DNA of 64,000 bases from JAIOSF01 sp047159865 (GCF_047159865.1 NZ_AP038804.1:1860001-1924000); one strand, 5' to 3'; positions 26,573-34,918 are shown, counted from the stretch's first letter. Notes: a model not told the origin generated them from the sequence alone. Numbers and translations are program-made.

Positions 26573-26603
26573 AGAGGTTTATATTTTTTTTATATAAACT
26601 TTT
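26573..26603. terminator. Hairpin between convergent genes
   Basis: AGAGGTTTATAT pairs with ATATAAACTTTT over 12 positions (two G-U wobbles) with a T-only loop. It lies between the ATP-grasp gene and the 3' end of the convergent acetyltransferase gene and overlaps the latter's last codons. Probably a shared terminator; the T-run after the stem is short. Confidence 0.4.
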
Positions 26604-27091
26604 CTTATATCTCTATCTTCTGTTGAAAGTTCTTTTTCAAAACTCATTCCTAGTTTCAATAATAAGTTATTAGAGGGTGTGTTCTCTTTATGAACAAGTG
26701 CAAAAGCTCTATTTTGTTTGAGTCTTTTTTTTATAAATGTCATTTGAGATTTGGCTATCTCTGTTGCATAACCTTTTCTTCGAAACTCCTCAACAATGAT
26801 AAACCCAAATTCATAATGATCTTTACCTAACTCTTCACATTCTAAAATACCTGCAACACCTACTAAAAGACCACTCTTTTTTTCAAAAAGTGGTGCAAGC
26901 CCTATATGTGCATTGTTTTTACAAAAATTTTTATAAATAAATTTTTTACTCTCTTCTAGTGTCAAAGCTTTTTCTAAAAAAGTATACTTCATTGTTTCTT
27001 CATTTGAAAATATTTTTTCATGTAAAACTTTAGTATCATCTTTTTCTATTGTTTTGAGGTATAGGTTACTTGTCTCTAAAATTATCATCAA
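26579..27091 (-). CDS. GNAT-family N-acetyltransferase (RimJ/RimL type)
   Basis: A 170-residue acetyl-CoA-dependent acetyltransferase. The start MIILETSNLYLKTIEKDDTK and the core HYEFGFIIVEEFRRKGYATEIAKSQM (motif A, R-x-x-G-x-A) are typical of RimJ/RimL-like GNATs, as is the C-terminal ALVHKENTPSNNLLLKLGMSFEKE. The acceptor (protein N-terminus, amino acid or drug) cannot be predicted. It is a single-gene unit convergent with the ATP-grasp gene. Confidence 0.9.
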   Translation of the reverse strand: MMIILETSNLYLKTIEKDDTKVLHEKIFSNEETMKYTFLEKALTLEESKKFIYKNFCKNNAHIGLAPLFEKKSGLLVGVAGILECEELGKDHYEFGFIIVEEFRRKGYATEIAKSQMTFIKKRLKQNRAFALVHKENTPSNNLLLKLGMSFEKELSTEDRDIRKVYIKKI

Positions 27092-27226
27092 TTACTCTTC
27101 TTTGTGTCTATTTTTGGCGAGTATTGTATCGTTATTTTGCTAAATTACTTTTATAAATATTTTTCTATTTTATCTAAAATAATAAGTTAGCTATACTAGT
27201 AAAAATTATAGTAAGGTGATAGGATA

Positions 27227-27436
27227 ATGAAGCTTATTTTTATGAAAAAAGGATTTACATTATTGGAAGTTTTAGTTTCATTGGTGATATTGGGTGTAAT
27301 ATTGTTATCAATAATGAGGTTTTATACTAAAAATAATGATATTGAGATATATTCAGAATTACAAACAATAGAAAATATTTATACAGAACATAAAACGATT
27401 TCCAATACACAAAATGTAATACTAAATAGCAAATAG
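27227..27436 (+). CDS. Short prepilin-type protein (type II pseudopilin N-terminus)
   Basis: The 69-residue product carries the type IV prepilin cleavage motif, KKGFTLLEVLVSLVILG, with Gly before the cleavage site and Glu at mature position 5, followed by one hydrophobic helix. Only about 40 residues follow the helix, so the usual globular head is nearly absent. An inner ATG at 27242 would give a more typical six-residue leader; I kept the upstream ATG because of its AAGG/AGGA ribosome-binding region. No pilus assembly genes are nearby. It may be a minor pseudopilin or a remnant. Confidence 0.7.
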   Translation: MKLIFMKKGFTLLEVLVSLVILGVILLSIMRFYTKNNDIEIYSELQTIENIYTEHKTISNTQNVILNSK

Positions 27437-27520
27437 CCTTTTTAGTACCATTTAGATAAAATACAAAATTAAATAAAAGTATATACTACATATACACAAA
27501 ATCAAGGGATATTTCTAACG

Positions 27521-29056
27521 ATGGATAACATTTACTCACTCAATATTGAACGAGCAGTTCTAAGCTCAATACTATTTGACCATGAGATTATTGAAGATAT
27601 ATTAGGGGTGATTAAACCTAGTGATTTCTATCTTCCTGCACATCAAAAAGTGTTTGCTGTTATGGAAGCTCTCAATCATGATGATATGCCTATTGATGAA
27701 GATTTCATAAGAAAAAGACTCGATAGTAAAGAGGTAAGTGATAGTATACTCATAGAGATACTCTCAGCCAATCCTATTTCAAATACTATGGCGTATGTAC
27801 GAGAGATCAAAGATGGAGCAGTAAAAAGAGAACTTACATCTCTTGCTACAAATATTAAAAAACTCACCCTTGAAGATAATATCTCAGCACTAGAAGCAGT
27901 TGACCAAGTGCAAAACGATTTGTATAGTATTACAATGGATAGTGCAAGTAGTGAACTTAAAGATATGGACACGATTATTACAAATACTAGAGAACATATC
28001 AAAAAAATGCAAGAGCGTGGTGTGAGTTATCTTACAGGTCAAACTACTGGTTTTTATGGCTTAGATAAAAAAACGACAGGTTTTAATCCTGGGGATTTAG
28101 TGATTATTGCAGCTCGACCTGCCATGGGAAAAACATCGATAGTTTTAAATACAACACTACAAAACTTAGAAAAGGGTGATGGTGTTATATTTTTCTCACT
28201 AGAGATGCCAGAAACACAATTGATGACTAGGCTAGTCAGTGCAAAAACAGGTGTGCCTCTACAAAACTTAAGAAAAGGTGAACTTGATCCTTCTCAAGCC
28301 AAACTTGTAGAAGATGCTTTTGTAGACCTTGCAGATAAAAAACTTTTTGTAGACGATGGTGGAAGTGTAAATATCAATCAACTTCGAGCAAGAGTAAGAA
28401 AAATTGCACAAAATGAAAAAAACAATATCAAAATAGTCATTGTCGATTATTTACAACTTATGTCAGGAACAGGTGGTACAGATAGACGATTGACTGTAGA
28501 TGAAATATCTAGGGGTTTAAAACTACTAGCAAGAGAGATGGGTGTACCTATTGTTGCACTATCTCAGCTTAATAGGGGATTAGAAAGTAGACCAGATAAA
28601 AGACCAATGTTAAGTGATATTCGAGAGTCAGGAGCAATAGAGCAAGATGCCGATATCATTATGTTTGTATATAGAGATGATATCTATAAAGAACGAGATG
28701 AGCAAAGAAAAGAGAAAGAGTCACAAGATAGAGGAGATAACCCTCCATATAAAAGTGCCTTTATTGATAAACCTATAGAGGAAGCTGAAATTATTATAGG
28801 TAAACAAAGAAATGGTTCTATAGGGACAGTAAAACTTGATTTTCATAAAGAGCTTACTAAATTTGTGGATAAAGAAGACCCATATAGTAAACCGCCAGAA
28901 ATAACAGAATTTGAGTCAATGGATAGTTCAAGTATGGTAATCGACCCACCAGAAGGGATGACTCCTCCACCAGAAGATGATAATAATCGACCACCACAAA
29001 TTCCTACGGATATGCCAGATATGGATATCAATGTAGATATACCAGATATTTTTTAA
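27521..29056 (+). CDS. dnaB: Replicative DNA helicase
   Basis: DnaB, the hexameric 5'-3' helicase that drives the replication fork. The N-terminal domain (NIERAVLSSILFDHEII) binds primase; the RecA-like core has Walker A ARPAMGKTS, Walker B IKIVIVDYLQLM, and SQLNRGLESRPDKRP with the arginine finger region GSIGTVKLDF. The 511 residues include a proline- and acid-rich C-terminal tail (~465-511) after the conserved core. The upstream AAGGGA is about twelve bases from the ATG, a long spacing. Sixteen bases separate it from the exonuclease gene. Confidence 0.97.
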   Translation: MDNIYSLNIERAVLSSILFDHEIIEDILGVIKPSDFYLPAHQKVFAVMEALNHDDMPIDEDFIRKRLDSKEVSDSILIEILSANPISNTMAYVREIKDGAVKRELTSLATNIKKLTLEDNISALEAVDQVQNDLYSITMDSASSELKDMDTIITNTREHIKKMQERGVSYLTGQTTGFYGLDKKTTGFNPGDLVIIAARPAMGKTSIVLNTTLQNLEKGDGVIFFSLEMPETQLMTRLVSAKTGVPLQNLRKGELDPSQAKLVEDAFVDLADKKLFVDDGGSVNINQLRARVRKIAQNEKNNIKIVIVDYLQLMSGTGGTDRRLTVDEISRGLKLLAREMGVPIVALSQLNRGLESRPDKRPMLSDIRESGAIEQDADIIMFVYRDDIYKERDEQRKEKESQDRGDNPPYKSAFIDKPIEEAEIIIGKQRNGSIGTVKLDFHKELTKFVDKEDPYSKPPEITEFESMDSSSMVIDPPEGMTPPPEDDNNRPPQIPTDMPDMDINVDIPDIF

Positions 29057-29071
29057 GGATACAATCACACT

Positions 29072-29821
29072 ATGGCAAAATATATACTTTTTGATACAGA
29101 AACTACAGGTGCTTCGGCTGAAGATAGAATTATTCAAGTTGGTGGTATGATAATCAGTAGTAGAACAGATGTTAAGGTTTATGATGAACTTTGTAGTACG
29201 GTTCTTCCTATTAAACTAGAAGCTATGGAGGTTCACAATATTACTCCAAACCTCATAGATGGTAAAGATGTATTTACGAGTACAAATTTTTATCAACAAT
29301 TACAAGAGTTAAATAATAGTGAAAACTATCTTATAGCACATAATATTAATTTTGATTTAGGGATGTTAGAAAAAGAGGGTTTTGTGAATCAATACACACT
29401 TATTGATACTTTACGATGTGCAAAACACCTTTATCCAGAACTTCCTTATCATAGATTGCAGTATATAAGATATGCTTTGGAGCTTTATAAAACTGAAGCA
29501 CAAGAAGCCAAAGATCTCAATATTACTATAAAAGCGCATGATGCTATAGGTGATGTTTTGATTATGAAGTTATTTTTACGAAAATTAGTTACACAATGTA
29601 CTGCTCAGTATCCTGACTATAATCCAATGGAAAAATTAGCTGAACTTACAAGAACACCTGTTTTTATCAATAAGTTTAGATTTGGGAAATACAAAGGTGA
29701 AGAGGTTTTAAATATTGCTAAAAAAGATTCAGGGTATTTACAATGGATGAGGTCAAATATGGCTGAATTAGATGAAGATATGAAATATACTTTAGACAAA
29801 GCGATTGGAGCTATTTCATAG
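29072..29821 (+). CDS. DnaQ-like 3'-5' exonuclease with DUF3820-like tail
   Basis: The 249-residue protein has a DEDDh exonuclease domain (1-~175): Exo I FDTETTGAS, Exo II LIAHNINFDLGML, and Exo III KAHDAIGDVLIM. The C-terminal ~60 residues (FRFGKYKGEEVLNIAKKDSGYLQWM) resemble the small DUF3820 domain often attached to DnaQ-type nucleases. It could proofread for DNA polymerase III or act in repair; a dedicated epsilon subunit may be elsewhere. Position after dnaB fits a replication role. A strong terminator follows. Confidence 0.9.
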   Translation: MAKYILFDTETTGASAEDRIIQVGGMIISSRTDVKVYDELCSTVLPIKLEAMEVHNITPNLIDGKDVFTSTNFYQQLQELNNSENYLIAHNINFDLGMLEKEGFVNQYTLIDTLRCAKHLYPELPYHRLQYIRYALELYKTEAQEAKDLNITIKAHDAIGDVLIMKLFLRKLVTQCTAQYPDYNPMEKLAELTRTPVFINKFRFGKYKGEEVLNIAKKDSGYLQWMRSNMAELDEDMKYTLDKAIGAIS

Positions 29822-29825
29822 TTTT

Positions 29826-29854
29826 AGACTAATTCAAAAACGAATTAGTCTTTT
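29826..29854 (+). terminator. Rho-independent terminator after the exonuclease gene
   Basis: A perfect 10-bp stem, AGACTAATTC and GAATTAGTCT, with loop AAAAAC, is followed by TTTAT. It ends the dnaB-exonuclease unit. The minus-strand side has no T-run, so it serves the plus strand mainly. Confidence 0.85.
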
Positions 29855-30164
29855 ATCTAAAAAATATTGCAAATATAATAATACCTGCATAGACACTCCA
29901 TGAGAGTATATGAAGTTGTTTGGGTGCATCTTTTTTGATATAAAGATAAGGGAAATACGCTATAAGTATAGTGATTATATGTTTACTATCCATCTGAAGC
30001 ATATATAATACAACCATCATTGCAATCAGTAAAATAGTTCCAAGAACAACTTGAAATGCAATATATTTTATATAATCTATCTTTTCTTCTTCTATAATAT
30101 TATCCGAAGCTTGAGCTTTTTTTTCATTATGTTTATCGATATTTTTTTGTTTTATTTTTTTCAT
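29853..30164 (-). CDS. Small hypothetical membrane protein
   Basis: The 103-residue product has a charged, Lys-rich N-terminus (~1-32) and then three hydrophobic segments: YIAFQVVLGTILLIAMMVVLY, ITILIAYFPYLYI, and SWSVYAGIIIFAIFF. I do not recognise a family. A weak AGGAC region precedes the ATG. It is monocistronic and shares no obvious context with its neighbours. Real gene status rests on hydrophobic pattern and lack of a competing frame. Confidence 0.65.
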   Translation of the reverse strand: MKKIKQKNIDKHNEKKAQASDNIIEEEKIDYIKYIAFQVVLGTILLIAMMVVLYMLQMDSKHIITILIAYFPYLYIKKDAPKQLHILSWSVYAGIIIFAIFFR

Positions 30165-30272
30165 AACAGTCCTTAAAAATGTCGTAAATAATACAGTTTA
30201 TCTACTTATTTTTTGTTGAACCATTTTAAAATACTTATAGAATTTTTTCAGTTATAATTAATAGTAGTTAAT

Positions 30273-30296
30273 ATAATATACCCCTATATAGTATAA
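30273..30296. promoter_or_regulatory. CsoR/FrmR-type C-tract operator over the repressor promoter
   Basis: A TATAAT -10 (30273-30278) runs straight into ATATACCCCTATATAGTATA. AT-rich half-sites around a C-tract are the known operator form of the CsoR/RcnR/FrmR family. Overlap with the -10 implies autorepression. A closely related site precedes the permease gene. Confidence 0.75.
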
Positions 30297-30308
30297 TAAA
30301 GGAAAAAT

Positions 30309-30608
30309 ATGTCTTATTGTTGTGATGTAGAAAAAAGAAAATTACAAAATAGAATAAATAGAATTGCGGGTCAAGTAAACTCATTGAAAAATAAATTTTC
30401 GGATGAAGAACTAGATTTAGATACTGACCCTTATGAAACCATTAGACAGCTCACTGCTATAAAAGGAGCAGTTAATGGTATGATTACTTCATATATAGAG
30501 CATTATGCTAAAGGTCATATGATAGAAAAAATTAAAAATGGAGATAATGCAGAAAGTGAAGCACAAGTTGATAATCTTTTAGAAATTATAAAAGTATTTG
30601 GAAAGTAA
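30309..30608 (+). CDS. CsoR/RcnR/FrmR-family repressor with atypical metal site
   Basis: A 99-residue all-helical repressor of the DUF156 family: RINRIAGQVNSLKNKF is the first DNA-binding helix and IRQLTAIKGAVNGMI the core helix. When aligned on GAVNG, Pro41 falls where CsoR, RcnR and FrmR have their conserved cysteine, Tyr66 where they have the first histidine, and His70 at the second. Instead there is a Cys4-Cys5 pair at the N-terminus and His65. Binding of Cu, Ni or formaldehyde by the textbook site is therefore unlikely. Twin operators tie it to itself and to the convergent permease gene. Confidence 0.88.
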   Translation: MSYCCDVEKRKLQNRINRIAGQVNSLKNKFSDEELDLDTDPYETIRQLTAIKGAVNGMITSYIEHYAKGHMIEKIKNGDNAESEAQVDNLLEIIKVFGK

Positions 30609-30609
30609 G

Positions 30610-30634
30610 ATAAACAAGAAAAATTCTTGTTTAT
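30610..30634. terminator. Hairpin between convergent repressor and permease genes
   Basis: ATAAACAAGAA and TTCTTGTTTAT form a perfect 11-bp stem with an AAA loop in the 30-base space between the two stops. It probably ends transcription from one or both sides, though the trailing T-run is weak. Confidence 0.55.
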
Positions 30635-30638
30635 ATTG

Positions 30639-31712
30639 TTAATGTTGATTGTTATACTTCGATTTAATAAAACTGTATATCATTAAAGTAAACATTAATA
30701 TCGTACTAAAAGTATCAATAAAACTAAATTCATCAGGATGAGTATGAATATTAAATACCTCTAAATTTGAAAAAAAGTTATCAAAAATATAACCAAAAAA
30801 GATACTCAGAATTGAAATAACTCCCAAATATATCAAAAGCGATTTTTTACCAAACATTGAAGCCACTACGCCCATTGTAATTGCATTTGTAGCTGGTCCA
30901 GCACTCAAAAAAACAAAAACGCCTCCACTACTCATACCACTCAATAAAAAGGCTGCTGCTATTGGCAAAGATGCTGTTGCACAAACATATAAAGGTAAGC
31001 TTATAATTAAAACAGCAATATATGTTAAAAATTGATATTCAAATAGTGGTTCTAAAAGTTCTTTTGGTAAAAGTGTAGTAAATACTCCCCCAATAATAAG
31101 CCCTATAAATAGTCCTATATAAATGTCTTTAAAAAGTACATTAAAAGCATAGTTAAAACTCTCTTTTACACTAAATTTTTTGTTTACTTTTTTTGTACCA
31201 CAACACGAGTTATCACATTTAGTTTCTGTGTTTGTATTTTTTGTAGGATGGATTGGCTCACTAACAGAAAAGTTTATGTGCTGGTCTTTTTTAATATCTT
31301 TATTTTCTATAAAGTTTTGAACAATTCCCGTAATAATAGCAATAACAATAGCTGTAATAACTCTATAAATCGTAAATATCCAACCAAAAAAACTATAAGT
31401 TGCCATAATAGAATCAACTCCTGTAATTGGTGTTGCAATTAAAAAACTTTGAACAGAACCTTTACTAGCACCTTCTTTCTCTAATGTTTTAGCTAGTGGT
31501 ATTACACTACAAGAGCACACTGGCATAGGTATACCAAGTATTGTAGACTTGATAACAGATGAGATTTTATTTTTTCCTAATTGAGAACTGATAAAATTAT
31601 CAGGAATGAGTTGTTTTAGAACTCCAGCAATTATAAGACCAACTAAAATATAAAAACTCATTGCATCTGATAAAATCATTATATTTTCAAATATTTTAAT
31701 TAATATTTCCAT
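30639..31712 (-). CDS. SO_0444-type metal efflux permease (ArsP/DUF318 superfamily)
   Basis: The 357-residue inner-membrane protein has two repeats of about four helices. The signature GIPMPVCSCSVIPLAKTLEKEGAS and the second-half PLYVCATASLPIAAAFL carry cysteines typical of the permease family that includes ArsP and the SO_0444 Cu/Zn efflux group. The loop between halves holds KCDNSCCGTKK, a likely soft-metal site, and HINF/HP residues. The start has AAGGAATG ahead of it. Its promoter bears the same C-tract operator as the repressor gene, so it is the likely regulated exporter. The exported ion is not certain. Confidence 0.87.
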   Translation of the reverse strand: MEILIKIFENIMILSDAMSFYILVGLIIAGVLKQLIPDNFISSQLGKNKISSVIKSTILGIPMPVCSCSVIPLAKTLEKEGASKGSVQSFLIATPITGVDSIMATYSFFGWIFTIYRVITAIVIAIITGIVQNFIENKDIKKDQHINFSVSEPIHPTKNTNTETKCDNSCCGTKKVNKKFSVKESFNYAFNVLFKDIYIGLFIGLIIGGVFTTLLPKELLEPLFEYQFLTYIAVLIISLPLYVCATASLPIAAAFLLSGMSSGGVFVFLSAGPATNAITMGVVASMFGKKSLLIYLGVISILSIFFGYIFDNFFSNLEVFNIHTHPDEFSFIDTFSTILMFTLMIYSFIKSKYNNQH

Positions 31713-31726
31713 TTTTCATTCCTTTA

Positions 31727-31749
31727 TATAGTATACCCCCTATAGTATA
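31727..31749. promoter_or_regulatory. CsoR/FrmR-type C-tract operator at the permease promoter
   Basis: TATAGTATA, CCCCC, TATAGTATA: a five-C core between two copies of the same nine-base AT-rich element. It lies 15 bases before the permease ATG and overlaps the likely minus-strand -10 (TATACT). It closely matches the site at the repressor promoter. Confidence 0.8.
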
Positions 31750-31907
31750 ATAATAAAGTTTAAATTAGATTAAATTAAATATTTACCAGAAGATTCTAAA
31801 CCAAAGTTTTAGATGTTTGTAAATATAAAAATAACTAAACTTTATAAATAATATTACATTAAGTTATCTTAATTATAATTTCAAAATATAATAATTAAGG
31901 AAATTCA

Positions 31908-32126
31908 TTGAAATATAGCATTTTTAGAAATATTTTTAGTCTTTATATAGATGGTTTTAAAAATATGAAAACAGGAAAACTGTTATGGAAAATCATTGCA
32001 TTTAAATTTATAGTATTTATACTTATTATGAAAATCTTCTTTTTCCCAAACTTTTTAAAAACCAATTTTGATACAGATGAACAAAGATCATCTCATGTAT
32101 TAGAAAATTTAACTAAAGGATTATAA
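31908..32126 (+). CDS. DUF4492 small membrane protein, first gene of the cyd operon
   Basis: A 72-residue protein starting with TTG, with AAGGA seven bases upstream. It has an amphipathic N-terminus (YSIFRNIFSLYIDGFKNM), one hydrophobic helix (IIAFKFIVFILIMKIFFFP) and a short soluble tail. As I recall, DUF4492 proteins precede cydA in Campylobacterota and Bacteroidota. Three bases separate it from cydA. A role in assembly or as a small subunit of the bd oxidase is plausible but not shown. Confidence 0.75.
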   Translation: MKYSIFRNIFSLYIDGFKNMKTGKLLWKIIAFKFIVFILIMKIFFFPNFLKTNFDTDEQRSSHVLENLTKGL

Positions 32127-32129
32127 AAT

Positions 32130-33659
32130 ATGGAAGACACACTTTTAGTTGATTGGTCAAGGGCACAATTTGCATTAACAGCATTATATCATTGGCTTTT
32201 TGTACCACTTACATTAGGTTTATCATTTATTATTGCAATTATGGAAACGATTTATGTTAAAACTGGAAATATTATATGGAAAGAGATTACCAAATTTTGG
32301 ATGACTCTATTTGCTATTAATTTTGCCATTGGTTTAGCAACTGGTATCATTATGGAATTTGAATTTGGTACCAATTGGTCAAACTACTCATGGATAGTGG
32401 GAGATATATTTGGAGCTCCGCTTGCTATTGAAGGACTTATGGCATTTTTTATGGAGTCAACATTTTTTGCAATTATGTTTTTTGGATGGGATAAAGTAAG
32501 TAAACAGATGCACTTAACATCTACATGGTTAGTTGCAATTGGTTCTAATTTATCTGCATTGTGGATACTTGTTGCAAATGGTTGGATGCAACATCCTGTA
32601 GGTATGAAATTTAATGTCGATTCTGCACGATTTGAGATGGAAAGTTTTTGGGATGTAGTGTTTAACCCAACTGCTTATTCAAAGTTTTTACACACTATAG
32701 GTAGTGGTTATGTGATGGGTGCATTATTTGTTGTAGGTATTAGTGCTTATTATTTATTAAAAAACAAAGATGTAGTAAAAGCCAAAAAAAGTATGGTTGT
32801 TGGTGCAACCTTTGGACTAATTACTTCAATGTTTTTAATACTATCAGGAGATGAATCAGCACATCAAGTTGCACAACATCAGCCTATGAAATTAGCCGCA
32901 ATGGAAGGTTTATATGATGGTCATAAGCGAGCTAGTATAGTTGCAATTGGACAGCTAAATGAAGATAAGAAAATAGGTGATGATACAGATGAATTTATTT
33001 GGAGTATCGAAGTGCCTTATGCACTTTCAATTTTAGGTTTTCATGATATGAATGCGTATGTTCCAGGAATCAATGAACTTGTTTATGGAGACAATGATGA
33101 ACATAAAATTATATCGGCAAAAGAAAAAATAACAAAAGGGAAAATAGCAATTGAAGCTCTAAAGTCTTATAAAGAAGCTAAAAAATTAAAAGATGATGTA
33201 AAAGCATCAGCACACTTAACTATTTTTAGGGCTCATGAAAAATACTTCGGATATGGGTATCTAAAAGATGAAAAAGATATTGTTCCTAATGTATCTATAG
33301 TTTTTTACAGTTTTCATCTAATGGTTGGTTTGGGTAGTTGGTTTCTTGTTTTATTCTTTTTGATTCTTTATTTTTCAATGATTGGAAAAATAGAAAAGAA
33401 AAGGATACTTTTATATTCAGCACTTTGGTCTATCCCATTAGGTTACTTAGCTGGTGAGCTAGGTTGGATAGTAGCAGAAGTCGGTCGTCAACCATGGGCT
33501 ATACAAGATATGCTACCTGTAGGTATGGCAACATCTCAAATAGCAACGAGTGCAGTTCAAACAACTTTTTGGTTATTTGCAATTATATTTACTGGTCTTT
33601 TAATAGCAGAAATAAAAATTATGTTTACACAAGTAAACAAAGGGATAGAGGAACACTAA
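32130..33659 (+). CDS. cydA: Cytochrome bd quinol oxidase subunit I
   Basis: CydA (509 residues) carries haems b558, b595 and d and the quinol site of the high-affinity, cyanide-tolerant terminal oxidase. Visible family blocks are FALTALYHWLFVPLTLG with the first haem histidine, GINFA-like AINFAIGLATGIIMEFEFGTNW, GDIFGAPLAIEGLMAFFMEST, and the C-terminal GWIVAEVGRQPWAIQ motif. The periplasmic Q-loop is present (~245-380). The stop overlaps the cydB start. Confidence 0.97.
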   Translation: MEDTLLVDWSRAQFALTALYHWLFVPLTLGLSFIIAIMETIYVKTGNIIWKEITKFWMTLFAINFAIGLATGIIMEFEFGTNWSNYSWIVGDIFGAPLAIEGLMAFFMESTFFAIMFFGWDKVSKQMHLTSTWLVAIGSNLSALWILVANGWMQHPVGMKFNVDSARFEMESFWDVVFNPTAYSKFLHTIGSGYVMGALFVVGISAYYLLKNKDVVKAKKSMVVGATFGLITSMFLILSGDESAHQVAQHQPMKLAAMEGLYDGHKRASIVAIGQLNEDKKIGDDTDEFIWSIEVPYALSILGFHDMNAYVPGINELVYGDNDEHKIISAKEKITKGKIAIEALKSYKEAKKLKDDVKASAHLTIFRAHEKYFGYGYLKDEKDIVPNVSIVFYSFHLMVGLGSWFLVLFFLILYFSMIGKIEKKRILLYSALWSIPLGYLAGELGWIVAEVGRQPWAIQDMLPVGMATSQIATSAVQTTFWLFAIIFTGLLIAEIKIMFTQVNKGIEEH

Positions 33660-34774
33660 TGTTTGATTTATTGACATATCAACAATACTGGTGGTTTATT
33701 GTAGCCATTTTAGGTGGATTATTTGTATTTATGACTTTTGTTCAGGGTGGACAAACATTATTAAATACTTTAGCAAAAGATGAAGATGAAAAAAATATTA
33801 TTATTGCTTCTCTTGGTAGAAAATGGGAACTTACTTTTACAACATTAGTTATGTTTGGAGGTGTTTTATTTGCAGCATTTCCATTGCTTTATGCAGTTAG
33901 TTTTGGAGGAGCATATTTTGTTTGGATGGCAATATTATTTTGTTTTATAATTCAAGCAGTTTCTTATGAATATAGACTAAAACCAAACAACTTTTTAGGA
34001 CAAAAAACATATGAGTTCTTTTTATTTATTAATGGCTCACTAGGAATCATTCTTATAGGTATTGCGTTAGCGACTTTTTTTACTGGTGGAAATTTCATCA
34101 AAAGTGAAATGAATCTATCCTCTTGGAAATTACCTACATATGGATTAGAAGCTGTGTTAAATCCATTTAATATTTGTTTAGGATTTACTATGTTTTTTGT
34201 ATCTAGAACACAAGCTAGTTTATATTTTATAAATAATATTGAACATAAAAATATTGTGAGAAGAGCAAAAACACAAGTAAAAATTGATGGAAGTTTCTTT
34301 TTACTATTTTTTATATTTACATTTGGATATTTATTAACTTTAAGCGGTATTGAGTACTCGAATGAGATGTTTATAATTAGAGAAAATAAATTTTTTAATA
34401 ATATTTTAGAAACACCCTTATTTATATTTTCATTACTTAGTGGAGTAGTATTCATTTTTTATGCACTATATATAACTATTATAAAAAATTCTGATAAAGG
34501 TATCTGGTTTTTCGGTATTGGTGTTGTAGTTGCAATTACTACAATATTATGTTTGTTAGGATTTAACAATACTGCAATATATCCATCGTTATCAGATATA
34601 AATAGTTCATTAACTATTGAAAACAGTTCAGGAAGTTTATACACACTTGAAGTTATGAGTTATGTTTCTCTAGGAATTCCTATTGTATTATCATATATAT
34701 ATTATGTGTGGAAATCAATGGATAACGAAAAAATCACATCTGATGAAGTTAAATCAGATTCACACCATTATTAA
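33659..34774 (+). CDS. cydB: Cytochrome bd quinol oxidase subunit II
   Basis: CydB (371 residues) is the structural partner of CydA, with about eight to nine membrane helices. I took the ATG that overlaps the cydA stop as TAATG; the frame is open further upstream but that region is cydA. Typical features are the YQQYWWFIVAILGG start, LGRKWELTFTTLVMFGGVLFAAFP, and the C-terminal NNTAIYPSL...SSLTIENSSGS segment. The next gene follows nine bases later with a strong AAGGAGAAAGG site. Confidence 0.96.
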   Translation: MFDLLTYQQYWWFIVAILGGLFVFMTFVQGGQTLLNTLAKDEDEKNIIIASLGRKWELTFTTLVMFGGVLFAAFPLLYAVSFGGAYFVWMAILFCFIIQAVSYEYRLKPNNFLGQKTYEFFLFINGSLGIILIGIALATFFTGGNFIKSEMNLSSWKLPTYGLEAVLNPFNICLGFTMFFVSRTQASLYFINNIEHKNIVRRAKTQVKIDGSFFLLFFIFTFGYLLTLSGIEYSNEMFIIRENKFFNNILETPLFIFSLLSGVVFIFYALYITIIKNSDKGIWFFGIGVVVAITTILCLLGFNNTAIYPSLSDINSSLTIENSSGSLYTLEVMSYVSLGIPIVLSYIYYVWKSMDNEKITSDEVKSDSHHY

Positions 34775-34783
34775 GGAGAAAGG

Positions 34784-34918
34784 ATGGAAGAGATAAATTA
34801 TTTAAATGGCTTTTTATGGTATTCATTATGGCCAATAACTATATATATTTCTTATAAATTTGTACGAATGAATATAGAACATTTAGAAAATAACATTGAA
34901 AAAAAGGATGAAAAATGA
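34784..34918 (+). CDS. CydX-like small membrane protein (44 residues)
   Basis: A 44-codon ORF directly after cydB with an excellent AAGGAGAAAGG Shine-Dalgarno sequence. The peptide has a short N-terminus, one hydrophobic Trp/Tyr-rich helix (GFLWYSLWPITIYISYKFV), and a charged C-terminus. Position, size and topology match the CydX/CbdX-type single-helix subunits of bd oxidases. Sequence similarity to E. coli CydX is not evident by eye. The stop overlaps the next start (ATGA). It is below the length most gene finders report. Confidence 0.65.
   Translation: MEEINYLNGFLWYSLWPITIYISYKFVRMNIEHLENNIEKKDEK

Noticed and set aside
31713..31907. A further small gene between the permease and DUF4492 genes
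   Set aside because: Apart from the C-tract operator the space is AT-rich with frequent stops in all frames; I see only promoter-like sequence.
33464..33658. Upstream extension of the cydB frame into cydA
   Set aside because: It reads Ser/Arg-rich nonsense in the cydA end; the ATG overlapping the cydA stop gives the normal CydB N-terminus.
33964..34455. Minus-strand frame of 163 codons inside cydB
   Set aside because: Antisense to cydB, which is certain; no start context and no recognisable domain.
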